From positions 82,114-146,113 of the forward strand of contig NZ_JAACKC010000001.1 in assembly GCF_009939195.1 (NCBI RefSeq): 64,000 bases of DNA, given 5' to 3'. Shown here piece by piece: positions 9,310-20,010 of this stretch; position 1 is the stretch's first letter, and the number at the start of each line of letters is the position of its first letter. Source of the stretch: Acinetobacter kanungonis. Its GTDB lineage: Bacteria; Pseudomonadota; Gammaproteobacteria; Pseudomonadales; Moraxellaceae. The translations under genes were made by a program, and so were the position numbers. The notes beneath the pieces were generated by a model. That model was given only the letters and a program-made list of their open reading frames with translations, searched no databases and had not been told where the DNA came from.

Positions 9310-10152
9310 ATGAAACGGGTAATAGCGTGTATAGATTCTTCTCCCTGCATCAATGCTGTCGCAGAAGCAGCAGCTTGGATTGCAAAACAAACACAACGCG
9401 AACTCGTGTTATTACAAGTGCTAGATTACTATCCAGCCAGCTATCATTTGGGTGAAATTAGCGGGGTTATTGGTTTTGAAAGCAATGCCATGCTGCTTAA
9501 AGAGCTGGCAGAGCTTGAACAAAAACAAAGCCAATTGGCTTTGGACTATAGCAACAACTTACTCAATCACATTTCTGAAATGGTCAAAGACAAATATGGC
9601 TTAGAAGCGACCCATATTCAGGAAAAAGGGGACTTTTTAGAACAAAGCTTCCATGTGCTGAAAGAAGATGATATTGCGGTGATTGGGCGGGTCGGGGAGC
9701 GCTCAGCGGAACGTAATAAACCAATAGGTGGCAATGTTGAAAACTTTATTCGTGGGGTGAGTAGTACGGTACTGACGGTGGGAGAGAACTTTGTTCCACC
9801 AACGCGTTTTATTTTTGCCTATGAATATTCACCAACCTGCGTCAAGATGATGCAACGCATTGCACAAAGTGATTTGCTGCGCCTATTACAATGTCATTTG
9901 CTGTATGTGGGAGATCATCCTGAAATCTTGAATGAGCCTTCGCAGTTCTTGCGTGATGCGGGTCTAGATGTGGTGGTGGAATACCGTTATGGCGATGTTT
10001 CAGAAAACATCTTGGAATATCAGCGAGAACATGATATTAAATTAGTGGTCATGGGGGCATTTAGCCACAGTAAAATTCACCAGTTCTTTTTGGGAAGTAT
10101 TACCACCACCATATTCAGGAATTCTACAGTACCACTCTTGGTTGCTAAATAA
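9310..10152 (+). CDS. Tandem-domain universal stress protein
   Basis: A 280-residue UspE-like protein with two UspA domains (about 1-145 and 155-280). The second keeps the nucleotide-binding signature GAFSHSKIHQFFLGSIT followed by VPLLVAK; the first has the degenerate GRVGERS form. Tandem Usps act in stress survival through unclear targets. A GAGAGGCGAAC ribosome-site region precedes the ATG. Confidence 0.92.
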   Translation: MKRVIACIDSSPCINAVAEAAAWIAKQTQRELVLLQVLDYYPASYHLGEISGVIGFESNAMLLKELAELEQKQSQLALDYSNNLLNHISEMVKDKYGLEATHIQEKGDFLEQSFHVLKEDDIAVIGRVGERSAERNKPIGGNVENFIRGVSSTVLTVGENFVPPTRFIFAYEYSPTCVKMMQRIAQSDLLRLLQCHLLYVGDHPEILNEPSQFLRDAGLDVVVEYRYGDVSENILEYQREHDIKLVVMGAFSHSKIHQFFLGSITTTIFRNSTVPLLVAK

Positions 10153-10179
10153 ACAATTGAAGTGTGAGCAGTGAGCGAT

Positions 10180-10210
10180 ATAGTTATCCGCATTATATGT
10201 GGATAACTAT
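10180..10210. terminator. Hairpin between usp and the O-methyltransferase
   Basis: ATAGTTATCC and GGATAACTAT form a perfect 10-bp stem with an 11-nt loop, between two convergent genes. No T-tract follows directly; a second A/T hairpin (about 10232-10257) ends near a T-run. Together they probably stop both genes. Confidence 0.5.
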
Positions 10211-10280
10211 ATGGACAAGCTCTGTAAATAATTGTATTTTAAAATAAAAATACAATAGATTGTTTTTTGTCCTTTCTTTG

Positions 10281-10946
10281 TTATTTTACGATTGCAATCG
10301 CAAAACCATCATGCCCTTTACTCCCTACAGTTTGTAGCGCAGTACATGATAATAAGCGTGTATGGTTTTGTAAGCGCGCAAACATTTCACGTATGCCTTC
10401 GATACTTGGCTTGTGATTGTCAGGATTAATGATATCACCCGCACGAATCACATTGTCTAGCACAATCACTGTACCAGAATGCGACAGATCTAGGCTCAGC
10501 TCAAGATATTCAGGATAGCTTTGTTTATCCGCATCAATAAAAATGAAATCGAAAGGCTCAAAGTCTACAGGTAGAGCTTTAAGCACATCTGCTGCACGGC
10601 CTACTTTCAACTCAATGGTTTGCGGTAATTTGGCGCGGTCAATATTCTCTTGTCCTAAAGCCGCATGTGTATCACGCCCTTCAATTGTAAGAATATAGCC
10701 ATCTTCAGGGAGTGCGCGCGCTAACCACATGGTGCTATACGCTGCAAAGGTTCCAAGCTCCAGTACACGTTTACAGCCATTCATCTGAATCAGCATTTGT
10801 AACAGCATGCCTTGATTTGGCGCAACAGCGAGGTGGTCAGGAAAACCCTTTTGAGCAGTATTTTCAAGGGTTTGTAACAGGATTGGGTCTTCAGGAATTA
10901 AATGTGTATCGATAAAATTATCAATCTCAGACCACATTTCTTGCAT
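10281..10946 (-). CDS. SAM-dependent O-methyltransferase (CCoAOMT family)
   Basis: A 221-residue class I methyltransferase of the caffeoyl-CoA/catechol O-methyltransferase family. The SAM site is seen in VLELGTFAAYSTMWLARALP, and the metal-binding region in FIFIDADKQSYPEYL and VLDNVIRAGDI. Its substrate is unknown; bacterial members methylate catechol-type groups. It stands alone, convergent with the usp gene. Confidence 0.9.
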   Translation of the reverse strand: MQEMWSEIDNFIDTHLIPEDPILLQTLENTAQKGFPDHLAVAPNQGMLLQMLIQMNGCKRVLELGTFAAYSTMWLARALPEDGYILTIEGRDTHAALGQENIDRAKLPQTIELKVGRAADVLKALPVDFEPFDFIFIDADKQSYPEYLELSLDLSHSGTVIVLDNVIRAGDIINPDNHKPSIEGIREMFARLQNHTRLLSCTALQTVGSKGHDGFAIAIVK

Positions 10947-11031
10947 AATCTTAGCGCCTAAATTTCGAATCAGAGCATTTTAAACTTTTCCAGACAGAGT
11001 GCAATTCTCTCTGAAGATTAATAACCAAAAT

Positions 11032-11057
11032 AAAAAACAGAGGTACGAAGACCTCTG
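11032..11057 (-). terminator. Terminator after the M15 peptidase gene
   Basis: CAGAGGT / ACCTCTG stem with a 6-nt loop, followed on the minus strand by TTTTTTA. It is 16 bp beyond the stop codon. Confidence 0.75.
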
Positions 11058-11072
11058 TGATTTAATAATGTT

Positions 11073-11789
11073 CTAGTAATTACACATGGATGAATAACGA
11101 CTTAAGTCAGGTCCCCAAGTGCGATAGCCTTGAGTATCAATATGAATTTGACCTGAAGCATATAAGCCTAAGCCCATATTTAGGCTTTGACCGTGTTGTT
11201 CCCAGAATTGACACAGTTTGAACTTGGTATTTTCAATAAAAGCATAATCTTCAGGTTGTGGATATTCAGGTCCAATACGGAAGTCGATGGCTGAATTAAA
11301 CAAGTGACGCGAAGAGCTTGCTCCACCTGCACATTGGTTAAGTGTTAAATCACGATACACCGACGTAACTTCAAAGTCGGTGAGGACTTTTGCTGCCACC
11401 AAATATTTGAACACTCTTAAGGTCGGCACTTGGTTTGCCCATAATTCACGGGTTGGAATCATGTATTGTGAGCGACCACATTTTTGCCAGTCTCTTGCGG
11501 TACGTAACAATTCGAAGCTCGGAATAATATTACCGACATTATTCTTTTCTAGGAAAACCTCATATTCACGAACACGGCGTAAGTTATCACTGGCTGCGAC
11601 CCAGCTGTTGTAGGTATAGGGAATGATTTTGGGAGGTATTGGTCTTTCAATAATGACACGTTCTTGAGGAATGAAAATCCGTTTTCCATGAGGTGTGCCT
11701 TGCCCAGATTTATGAGGAGATGAACTACATCCGATCATAACCAAAGGGATCATACTCAATGTGAGCACACCCTTGAAAAAATGCTTCAT
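11073..11789 (-). CDS. Lipoprotein with D,D-carboxypeptidase-like (M15) domain
   Basis: A 238-residue envelope lipoprotein. The signal ends in the lipobox MIGC (Cys about residue 21) followed by SSS, suggesting export to the outer membrane. The C-terminal domain shows the zinc motif pattern of peptidase M15: SSRHLFNSAIDFRIG (SxHxxxxAxD) and GQIHIDTQGYRTWG. It probably trims peptidoglycan stem peptides in the periplasm; a change at the usual Gly of SRHxxGxAxD is visible (Asn here), so activity is likely but not certain. Confidence 0.82.
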   Translation of the reverse strand: MKHFFKGVLTLSMIPLVMIGCSSSPHKSGQGTPHGKRIFIPQERVIIERPIPPKIIPYTYNSWVAASDNLRRVREYEVFLEKNNVGNIIPSFELLRTARDWQKCGRSQYMIPTRELWANQVPTLRVFKYLVAAKVLTDFEVTSVYRDLTLNQCAGGASSSRHLFNSAIDFRIGPEYPQPEDYAFIENTKFKLCQFWEQHGQSLNMGLGLYASGQIHIDTQGYRTWGPDLSRYSSMCNY

Positions 11790-11890
11790 GTATGAAAATC
11801 AAATGCTTAGAAATATAGGTGCTTATTTTAATCGAAAAGGGGGATGTAAATTAGGAAATTTTGCAATCAAATGTGTGCTTTTGGTATAAA

Positions 11891-11916
11891 AAAAGATCAG
11901 CAATTGCTGATCTTTT
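11891..11916 (-). terminator. Terminator of fdxA
   Basis: Palindrome AGATCAGCAATTGCTGATCT with T-runs on both sides, 8 bp beyond the fdxA stop. It can act in both directions. Confidence 0.85.
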
Positions 11917-11923
11917 GTATGGC

Positions 11924-12247
11924 TTATTTTTCCAAGTATTGTAACTTGTCAGCTTTGCCATTCCATTCTTCGCGGTCTGCAGGCTGGTCACCAATTTGAG
12001 TGATGTTTGGCCATTTTTGTGCAAGTTCAGCATTTAGTTCGATAAATACTTCTTGACCCTCTGGAAGTTCATCTTCAGAGAAAATTGCATTTGCTGGGCA
12101 TTCTGGTTCACATAGTGCACAGTCAATACATTCGTCTGGATTAATCACCAAGAAGTTAGGACCTTCGTAGAAACAGTCAACAGGGCAAACTTCTACGCAA
12201 TCTTGATATTTACATTTAATACAGTTTTCAGTGACAACAAAGGTCAT
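11924..12247 (-). CDS. fdxA: Seven-iron ferredoxin
   Basis: A 107-residue electron carrier with [3Fe-4S] and [4Fe-4S] clusters: [17 protein letters not shown] and [12 protein letters not shown] give the ligand pattern, with the Azotobacter FdI-type C-terminal extension. The family serves redox reactions in the cytoplasm; its partner here is unknown. Monocistronic, with its own terminator. Confidence 0.95.
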   Translation of the reverse strand: MTFVVTENCIKCKYQDCVEVCPVDCFYEGPNFLVINPDECIDCALCEPECPANAIFSEDELPEGQEVFIELNAELAQKWPNITQIGDQPADREEWNGKADKLQYLEK

Positions 12248-12709
12248 GGCGACAGCTACCTAAATAATATGGTTTTATTTACTCATGCAGTATTTTAGGC
12301 AAAAAAAGGGGCAACTAACAATTCCTTTTATTGATATTTGTTATTTAAATGCATGAAATACATTTAAGTAAATGATAATTAATAGCAATAATTCAATGTT
12401 TGAGTTCAGATCTGTATGATGGATTTTATTTTTATTTTATATAAAACAAGTGTTTAGGGTTTTATCTGGTTTGGTGTTTCTTTTGGGTGGTGGAAATTAA
12501 AACATATCAATAAATAAATTAAGTGTATGTTTATAGGACTATATTTTAATTTTTTTGTCTATAAATTAGTCCAAAGTATTTAAATGACGATGCTGTACTT
12601 AGGTATCACAAAGATATGGTCAGAGATTTAGATTTTTAGTTGCATGATTTGTGGCTTAAGCTGATGAAACCATAGATTGGTTCAGTTGAACCAATCTATG
12701 GTGAAGGGC
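12248..12709. other. AT-rich intergenic region between fdxA and mutS
   Basis: About 460 bp with no supportable gene. The only clear structure is a perfect 13-bp-arm hairpin (CATAGATTGGTTC / GAACCAATCTATG) at 12671-12700, 9 bp beyond the mutS stop, likely a mutS terminator or mRNA 3'-end stabiliser. The left end holds the fdxA promoter. Confidence 0.6.
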
Positions 12710-15346
12710 TTAATTTTCTAGCTGTTCTTTTAACATATACAAATGTTGTAAAGCTTCGCGTGGCGTGAGGTTATCGACATCCAGCTCTTTTAAAATTTCC
12801 AGCGCAGGAGAGACTTTCTCTACTTCAACCACGCGTTCAATAATGTCGGGTTCAACAGGCGCAGCAGGGGCAAACAAATCACGCTGTACCGCGATATTTA
12901 CATGTTGCTGCTGTTGACGTTCCAAAATCTTCAAGCGGTTTTGCGCTTCTTTAATAACATTGGCTGGAATACCTGCCAATTTTGCAACTTGTAAACCATG
13001 ACTTTGGCTGGCAGGACCTTGTTGTACCTTATGCAGTAGAATTAAATTACCATTTAGCTCTTTGGCACTCACATGGTAATTGTAAATACCCGACTCTTTA
13101 CTGAGTTCGGTAAGTTCAAAATAATGGGTTGCAAACAGGCACAAACATTTTACACGTTTGGTCAGGTCTAAAACGCAGGCCCAAGCCAGAGACAAACCAT
13201 CATACGTACTGGTACCACGACCAACTTCATCCATCAGTACTAATGATTGATTGGTTGCATGATGCAGAATTTGCGAGGTTTCGGTCATTTCCACCATAAA
13301 GGTCGATTTGCCTGTCGATAAGTCATCGGCAGAACCAATACGCGTGAAAATACGATCAATTGGACCTAGTACAGCGGACTGTGCAGGGACAAAGCTACCA
13401 CAGTAAGCGAGCAGGCTAATCAGGGCTGTTTGACGCATAAAGGTCGATTTACCGCCCATATTTGGACCCGTGATAATTGCCATACGATGTGCATAATCCA
13501 GATGGGTATCATTTGGGGTAAAGGCAGTTTTACTCAAAGCCTCCACCACAGGATGGCGGCCCGCGATAATTTTGATACCCGTTTCAGGGCTAAATTCAGG
13601 TCGAGTCCAGTTTCTTAAACGCGCTTGATGGGCAAAGTTGCTGAGTAAATCGATCTGTGCAATCGCAGCACTCATCATTTGTAAAGCTGCAATCTCTTGG
13701 CGTAGCTCATCCAAGAGCATTTCAAACAGCATTTTTTCGCGCGCTAATGCACGAGATTCACTCGAAAGTACTTTATCTTCAAAACTTTTTAGTTCTGGGG
13801 TGATATAGCGTTCCGCATTTTTTAAGGTTTGACGGCGGATGTAATGTGCAGGCGCCTGTTCTGCTTGAGCACGGGTAAGTTCAATATAATAACCACTGAC
13901 ACGGTTGTAGCCGATTTTTAAGGTTGAAATACCAGACTCTTCGCGTTCCTTAATTTCCAGATCAATCAGGAATTGTCCTGCATGATCACGGATTTTACGT
14001 AATTCATCTAGCTCACTGTCAAAACCTTCCGCAATGACATTACCATCACGCAACAGTACAGGTGGGTTTTCGACAATGGCTGCGAGTAAGCGTTGATGCA
14101 AACCATGAAAATCTCCCAGTTCATCATTTAATTGCTGAACCAATTGAGATTCTTGGTTGGCAACGATGGGATTGATTGCATGGCGCAAGAACGGGAGTTG
14201 AGCACTAGCATGGCGGAGTTGCACCAAGTCACGCGGACGAGCACTACCTAAAGCGACACGGCTTAAAACTCGCTCAATATCGCCAATTTCTTTGAGGACT
14301 AAGCGAATCGGAGACTCATGGTAGCCTTTAATAAAAGCATGAATGGCATCCAGACGCGCATCGAGTAAGGCGGTATCACGCAGTGGTTGCATCAGAGTAC
14401 GACTGAGTAAGCGCCCGCCCATAGCAGTTTGACAGTCATTGATCAGTTGAAATAATGAGGTGCCATGTTCAAACAATGGCTCGACAATTTCGAGGTTACG
14501 ACGTGTGACGGGATCAAGTGCAATAAAGTCACCGCTTTGTTCGAGTTGAATGCTACGAATGTGCGGCAAAGCGGTTTTTTGCGTCTCTTTGGCATAATGA
14601 ATCAATGCGGCTGCCGCAGCTTTTGCCAACGGTAAATGATCGATGCCAAAACCTGAAAGAGTTGAAACACCGAGCTGATCACACAAGGTTTTTTGCGCAT
14701 TATTTAAATTAAAATCTACATTTGGGCGCTTGGTCACTGGGCAGTCGAGCTGTTTTTTGACTTGCTCTAAAATATTCGGATCAACAATATCCTCATCGAC
14801 CAGAATTTCACTTGGCATCAGACGTGCCAATTCAATGCTGAGTTGTTCCAGTTTGAAATCTTGCTGTTGTACTTTGAAAATACCAGCACTCAAATCCAGT
14901 AGGGCAATACCAATTTGGTTCTGTTGTAGGCACAGTGCTACCAAATTTGAAGATTGATGGCTATTCAGCAAAGCATCATCTGTGAGCGTACCCGGGGTGA
15001 GAATACGAACCACCTGACGATCTACAGGTCCTTTGCCTGTGACTTCGCCGACTTGTTCGCAAATTACAACGGTTTCGCCTTTTTTGACTAAACGCGCAAG
15101 GTAACCTTCTGCGGCATGAAAAGGTACGCCTGCCATCGGGATGGGGTTGCCATTGGTTTTGCCACGATGGGTGAGTGTAATACCCAGCAGTTTGGCTGCT
15201 TTATGAGCATCATCGAAAAATAATTCGTAGAAATCGCCCATACGATAAAACATTAAGGCATGAGGATGCTGCATTTTGACTTTTAAATACTGCTGCATCA
15301 TAGGGGTGTGTGAATCAATATTGGCTATGATGTCTTGCAAGCTCAT
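12710..15346 (-). CDS. mutS: DNA mismatch repair ATPase MutS
   Basis: Recognises mismatches and starts methyl-directed repair. Length 878. The mismatch-binding motif DFYEL is in [15 protein letters not shown] near residue 40, the clamp/lever region is in the middle, and the ABC ATPase near 610-780 has GPNMGGKST and [16 protein letters not shown]. The ATG at 15346 has AAGGA 10 bp upstream; a TTG at 15370 is less likely. The region upstream of its promoter (15.5-17.3 kb) is a scar of dead mobile DNA, but the gene is intact. Confidence 0.97.
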   Translation of the reverse strand: MSLQDIIANIDSHTPMMQQYLKVKMQHPHALMFYRMGDFYELFFDDAHKAAKLLGITLTHRGKTNGNPIPMAGVPFHAAEGYLARLVKKGETVVICEQVGEVTGKGPVDRQVVRILTPGTLTDDALLNSHQSSNLVALCLQQNQIGIALLDLSAGIFKVQQQDFKLEQLSIELARLMPSEILVDEDIVDPNILEQVKKQLDCPVTKRPNVDFNLNNAQKTLCDQLGVSTLSGFGIDHLPLAKAAAAALIHYAKETQKTALPHIRSIQLEQSGDFIALDPVTRRNLEIVEPLFEHGTSLFQLINDCQTAMGGRLLSRTLMQPLRDTALLDARLDAIHAFIKGYHESPIRLVLKEIGDIERVLSRVALGSARPRDLVQLRHASAQLPFLRHAINPIVANQESQLVQQLNDELGDFHGLHQRLLAAIVENPPVLLRDGNVIAEGFDSELDELRKIRDHAGQFLIDLEIKEREESGISTLKIGYNRVSGYYIELTRAQAEQAPAHYIRRQTLKNAERYITPELKSFEDKVLSSESRALAREKMLFEMLLDELRQEIAALQMMSAAIAQIDLLSNFAHQARLRNWTRPEFSPETGIKIIAGRHPVVEALSKTAFTPNDTHLDYAHRMAIITGPNMGGKSTFMRQTALISLLAYCGSFVPAQSAVLGPIDRIFTRIGSADDLSTGKSTFMVEMTETSQILHHATNQSLVLMDEVGRGTSTYDGLSLAWACVLDLTKRVKCLCLFATHYFELTELSKESGIYNYHVSAKELNGNLILLHKVQQGPASQSHGLQVAKLAGIPANVIKEAQNRLKILERQQQQHVNIAVQRDLFAPAAPVEPDIIERVVEVEKVSPALEILKELDVDNLTPREALQHLYMLKEQLEN

Positions 15347-15564
15347 GTATATGAAATCCTTAAGTTTCAATAATTTGTAAAATAATTCTGATTATCCAAC
15401 CAGATCCTACTTATTCTGAATTACCCGATCTAATCCAATAATAAGTATACCTTTTAGTATAACTTGTTTAAGGCATAATCATTTTAAAGGAGTGCGGGAG
15501 TAAACTTAATAACTCAGACACGGTATGGTAACAAATTCAATTGATTGTACAAAAGAGAAATAAA

Positions 15565-16494
15565 ATGTTGGAAAACATAGAGGTTAAAAAAGTTACTTTA
15601 TCTGCACGTTAAATCAAAAAAAATGAAAGCAGATGACAACGGCAAAACTGATGTAGGTGAATATTCATGCTTGAGGGTAAGCTGTGGTAAGACGGTTGTT
15701 CAGAGCTTTAAATACAGATATCGTAGCCCTATAGATAACTCTCTTAAAAACAATAACCCTTGGTCACTATACAGCGCTATCTTTGGCTGAGGCTAGAGTA
15801 GAACTGCAAAAATTAAAATTATTGCGTGTCTTAGGCATATGCCCAATTTCGCAGCGGAAAAATTCTAAAATTGAAAATAAGATACGGCAAGCGGATGTAC
15901 CTGAAGTACTACCTGCCAAAAATGTTGTTGATTTATATTTAGAGAACGTAATTGAAGATAAACATATTGTTGATGAACAGAGTAAGAAAAAGAAAATTGT
16001 AAAGTGTAGCCGAGCAATCAAAGGACAAGTTGAAGCTAGACGTACTTTATATATAGATGTAGTCGGAAGTGTTGGTGAAAAAGCTGCTGTAGAGATTACC
16101 CGTTAAGATGTAGTGAGTTTGATTAAAGGTATTATTGATCGTGATGCCCAAGTTCAAGCTGGGAAAGTACTATTTGAACTGTATGTTTAATTTTCACGGC
16201 AATGCATAGATTACTTGGAAAAACTTTCAAAATTTGGAAGTGAGCTTGTATTTCCCTCCTATCGAACTGGAAAACCGATTGAACAAAAAAACAATTACTG
16301 AAGCCAAGTAGTTACTAAAAGAAAAGGCTAGGTCAAAAAGACAGTCATATAAAGATGAACAACTCTGGCCTGATGAAATGGAGAACTGTACGCACAGGAT
16401 TGTCAAGATTAGGTTGTCCAAGTGATGTTGCAGAAGCAATTCTAGGGCATTCTAAAAAGGTAATTGAAGGAACTTATAATTTGCATGGATATGA
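15565..16494 (+). pseudogene. Remnant of a phage-type tyrosine integrase (DUF4102 type)
   Basis: Degenerate integrase. An N-terminal piece from 15565 reads MLENIEVKKVTLSAR, stop, IKKMKADDNGK..., a frameshift near 15777, then LAEARVELQKLKLLRVLGICPISQRKN... to EVLPAKNVVDLYLENVIEDK, the usual order of DUF4102-type integrases. A stop follows EITR near 16105. The C-terminal box reappears at about 16385-16494 as RTGLSRLGCPSDVAEAILGHSKKVIEGTYNLHGYE, but most of the catalytic core between them is missing. The gene is cut at its 3' end by an old IS copy. It cannot be functional. Confidence 0.8.
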
Positions 16495-17320
16495 ATTCGG
16501 CGATGGTATCGTGGCCACTTTATTCATATTGTTCTGCCTAAATGCTTAACTGTTCAAAGTAGCTCATTGCGTTCTAGCGAGTTCAGCTTTTTATCTTTCC
16601 AAGGCTTAGCATTTTTCCTAGGTGGAATCACTGCATTTGCTAGCCAATCTGCAATGACCTGTCGGCACTGCTTGGTATCATAAGCTCCATCAGTATATAC
16701 GGAGTCGATCTGCTCATCGTGTGGAATTTAATTAAGTAAATCACCAAATACCTGAAAATCACTCACATTGTTGGTCGTGTGCTGAACTGCTCGAATTTGA
16801 AGGGTTTTAGCATCTATACCAATATGTAATTTACGCAATTTTCGGCGATATTCAGGCTGATGTTTCTTTCGTTTCCATTCACCTTCACTTCAAAATTTTA
16901 AGCCAGTAGATCTAGTTCATTACTACATTTTTAATAGCCAATCGCAATATCGATATGCCTATGTCTTAGTCAAATACGAATATCACTGATATTCAGAGCC
17001 ATACAATCTAGTCCACACAGTTTAATGAGACTTTGAACAAAGCCAGTGACAATTCGCAAAGATAATTGAAATTAAGACTTGATCATCAAACAACACTGAA
17101 TAGCTACATCAAAATAGGCTGGATTTTAACCATGTTTGCCTTTAGATTGAGCATACCATTGGGTTGTAGAATCAAACAAAATGGCAATATTTCCACGATT
17201 AATGAGAGCTCTGTTTTATGAAGACTAATTGAAATTACGATAAACTTTAGGCATAGGCTTATTCATTGGAAAATTATATTTCTGAACAAGCCCTTAACGA
17301 TAGGTTTGTGCAACAAAGCC
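16493..17320 (-). mobile_element. Decayed, truncated IS5-family (IS903-group) element
   Basis: Read on the minus strand this is a diverged relative of the intact element at 50898-51936. It starts with the same terminal repeat (GGCTTTGTTGCACAAA, 17305-17320) and a transposase frame resembling MNKPMPKVYRNFN, then NRALINRGNIAILFDSTTQWYAQ, with many stops and frameshifts, and runs on to KPWKDKK and YHRR. The last ~60 codons, including the catalytic Glu region, and the right terminal repeat are gone. One end abuts the integrase remnant, the other the beheaded permease, so it probably mediated a deletion. Confidence 0.85.
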
Positions 17321-18158
17321 CATTCCATTCGCCCATCAAGCTGCGGGTGCTAGTGCATTTTTACCCTTTGGCTATATGGGGATTTGGGCGGCTGTACCCT
17401 TAGCAATCTGGTTTTTTCTAGCCGTAGAAGGGGTGCCTTTGGCAGCAGAAGAAGCCAAGGATCCAGTAAAGTCCTTGCCTCGAGGCTTAATTGGTTCCAT
17501 GCTGATTTTGGCTGCCTTTACCTTGCTGATTCTATTCTTAAGTGCAGGTGCAATGGGTGCAGATCAAATTAAAGATTCAGGTGCACCGTTGGTGGATGCA
17601 CTGGTGGCGGTATATGGTCAAAATGCTTGGGTGGCAGGTTTTGTCAATTTTGTCGGTTTGGCAGGCTTGGTTGCCAGTTTCTTCTCGATTATTTATGCCT
17701 ATTCACGCCAAGTGTTTGCCTTGTCTCGGGCGGGTTATCTGCCTTCAGCCTTATCACTGACCAATAAAAATCATGCACCGACATGGGCAATTGTGATTCC
17801 TGGGGTGATTGGTTTTATTCTGTCTTTGACAGGTGAAGGGGATTTACTGATTTTAATGGCAGTGTTTGGCGCGACCATTTCCTATGTGTTGATGATGTTG
17901 TCACATATTAAATTACGCATTTCACGTCCTGAATTACCACGTCCTTATAAAACCCCTGGTGGAATGATTACTTCGAGTATTGCGCTGGTGTTGGCGTGTA
18001 TTGCAGTTGTGGCAGGCTTAATGGTCGATCCAAAAGTTTGGTTCATGGCAGCACTGATTTATGCCGTATTTATTGTTTATTATCTAGTCTATAGCCGTCA
18101 TCATTTGATTGCAGGAACACCTGAGCAAGAGTTTGCATCAATTCAGCAACAGGATTAA
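17321..18158 (+). pseudogene. 5'-truncated APC-family permease (ethanolamine-permease-like)
   Basis: The reading frame is open from the IS end (PFAHQAAGASAFLPFGYMGIWAAVPLAIWFF...) and ends normally at 18158. It encodes about the last 275 residues of an amino acid-polyamine-organocation permease with six to seven membrane segments. The motif FFLAVEGVPLAAEEAKDP is typical of ethanolamine permeases. The first ~180-200 residues are missing, replaced by the old IS copy. An internal ATG at 17376 could give a fragment, but a half transporter is unlikely to work. Confidence 0.8.
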
Positions 18159-18186
18159 TGCGGCATCCTTTTATCTAAAGGCAAAA

Positions 18187-18217
18187 AAGAGAGCAAGGAT
18201 TTGCTCTCTTTATTTTT
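18187..18217. terminator. Bidirectional terminator between permease remnant and hcaG
   Basis: Perfect 10-bp stem AAGAGAGCAA / TTGCTCTCTT with a GGAT loop, a T-rich tail on the plus strand and A-rich sequence before it, between two convergent genes. Confidence 0.8.
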
Positions 18218-18223
18218 TAAAGT

Positions 18224-19978
18224 TTATTTACAACTGAAATTTTCAGCCAGTTCACTATCGCCCTGACCGTTATAGCGGGCAATCAGTGGGTATGGACAAA
18301 GCGGGCGCGTACGGGTTGCCGACCAGTCTGTCGGCAGTTCAGTATTTTGACCACCTAGGTTGCCTTCACCGCGTGCGGCAGCAATAATTTGGTCAGGGGC
18401 TTGACCATACTCCACCCAATTCACCAACGCCGTTAGGGCATCAAACTGGTCGGTGGCAATCCCTCCGCGAGAGTGATTCATACCCGGCACACGGAAGAAA
18501 CGGGCAAAACTCGGAGCATTGCCTGAAGCATTATTTTGATATTTTTGCAGCAATTTATCGTACCAGTTCTGAGTATCATCAACTGAAAAGACGCCATCTG
18601 CTGTGCCTTGAACCACAATCATTTTACCGCCATGTTGCTGCAGTTTGTCCAGATTCAATTCATCAGGTGGAATCATGAACGACATGGCACTTTCGGTATA
18701 AGTCTCATTGGTGGCAGACAATTTTGCATAGTCCGTGTCGAAATTAAAATTAAAGGCAAATTGGCGGGAATTCAGCATCATGTCTGGATTAGGTGGCACC
18801 TGAAAAATAATCCCGACCGCGACAGGGTCTCGTGCTGTGCCGACGGAAGATTCAAACTTCCAGCTGGCCCAATTACTGCCGATCAGCCCCGGATCAAAGG
18901 GTTGCGTGGCATATAAGGCTTCGCCTGTTGAATTGACTGGACCACGATAGATATTGGCAAGCACATCAATTTGGTCTGAAGATAAACAACTGCCATCGCG
19001 TGTGTTGGCACAGACAGGGACGTCACGCTGAATATCAAAGGCTGTACGACAGGCTTCAACGTCTTGGACTAAGCCATCTGCCACACCATCCAGCCCATCA
19101 CATTGATCGAGAATGGCTTGAGCCAGCACTTTTCGTTCAGACAATGTCAGGGCTGTACTTAAATCATTTTCATCGGTCGCCACTCGGCGTAATTGTTGTG
19201 CGGTATATAGTTGTGCTGCCGCCGCACGAGGCAAGTGAAAACCGGGGGTGCTGGCAAGAATGCCATCGTACTGATCTCCCAAACGTGTGGCTGCCATCAT
19301 GGCATGCCGTCCACCATTTGAGGTTCCACCCGCATAAGAACGGTCGGGCAATTTGCCATAGGCCGCTTGAATCAGATTTTTCGCCATTGGTGTGAGTTTG
19401 GTGATGGCACCATACCCATAGTCAATGCGGGCTTGAGGATCTAAACCAAACAATGGGTTTTGGGTAGCATTGTGTCCCGCATCGGAGGAAATCACCGCAA
19501 AACCATTATGCAGTGCATTGGTCAGTGGTCCACCACTGCCGACCTGACCCGTTGCGGTTGCAATATTGCCATCGGTACCGCCATTGCCTTGATAGAGGAA
19601 ACGACCATTCCAGTCGATCGGGAGTCGCATTTCAAAACCAATTTGATAGGTTTGTCCATCCACAGGACTAACCCGTTGATGCATATAACCCGTAATCAGA
19701 CAGTGTGCCGCAATGTCCTGCCCTGCCACTTTAAGCGTACCTGCGGCTTGTAAGCTTGCAGAGGTAATTGTGGTTTGCTCATATTGGAAACCGGTTAAAT
19801 CTGTGCAGGCACCTTTTAAATTAGTACCCACGGCAGGTGTGAGTTGCGGAACACTGACCGTGGTTTGGCTTGTGGCAGTGTTGTCATTTTCCCCATCGCC
19901 ACAGGCAGCAAGGGTGGTACATAACATCAGATAGCTGAGCTGTTTCAGCCATTTTTTTTGTTTTAAGGTTGTTTGCAT
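18224..19978 (-). CDS. hcaG: Tannase/feruloyl-esterase family lipoprotein (chlorogenate-type esterase)
   Basis: A 584-residue exported ester hydrolase. The signal ends in the lipobox LAAC, so it is probably outer-membrane anchored. The tannase-family nucleophile is in YAGGTSNGGRHAMMAA and the catalytic His in GMNHSRGG; two Cys flanking these regions are typical of the family. In A. baylyi the equivalent gene closes the hca operon and releases hydroxycinnamates from esters such as chlorogenate. It is last in the leftward hca gene series here. Assignment to hcaG rests on family and position. Confidence 0.85.
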   Translation of the reverse strand: MQTTLKQKKWLKQLSYLMLCTTLAACGDGENDNTATSQTTVSVPQLTPAVGTNLKGACTDLTGFQYEQTTITSASLQAAGTLKVAGQDIAAHCLITGYMHQRVSPVDGQTYQIGFEMRLPIDWNGRFLYQGNGGTDGNIATATGQVGSGGPLTNALHNGFAVISSDAGHNATQNPLFGLDPQARIDYGYGAITKLTPMAKNLIQAAYGKLPDRSYAGGTSNGGRHAMMAATRLGDQYDGILASTPGFHLPRAAAAQLYTAQQLRRVATDENDLSTALTLSERKVLAQAILDQCDGLDGVADGLVQDVEACRTAFDIQRDVPVCANTRDGSCLSSDQIDVLANIYRGPVNSTGEALYATQPFDPGLIGSNWASWKFESSVGTARDPVAVGIIFQVPPNPDMMLNSRQFAFNFNFDTDYAKLSATNETYTESAMSFMIPPDELNLDKLQQHGGKMIVVQGTADGVFSVDDTQNWYDKLLQKYQNNASGNAPSFARFFRVPGMNHSRGGIATDQFDALTALVNWVEYGQAPDQIIAAARGEGNLGGQNTELPTDWSATRTRPLCPYPLIARYNGQGDSELAENFSCK

Positions 19979-20010
19979 TATTGAAGTTCCATATCAATCA
20001 ATGTTGGAGG

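Noticed and set aside
16355..16549. 64-codon frame MNNSGLMKWRTVRTGLSRLG...
   Set aside because: Only the middle is protein-like: it is the C-terminal box of the dead integrase, and the last codons read into the IS remnant. Not an independent gene.
17464..17469. GGATCC-containing sites elsewhere (in the permease, hcaC, frmR and the second SUMF1-fold lipoprotein regions) as VanR operators
   Set aside because: They lack the flanking ATT/AAT palindrome and lie inside coding sequence.
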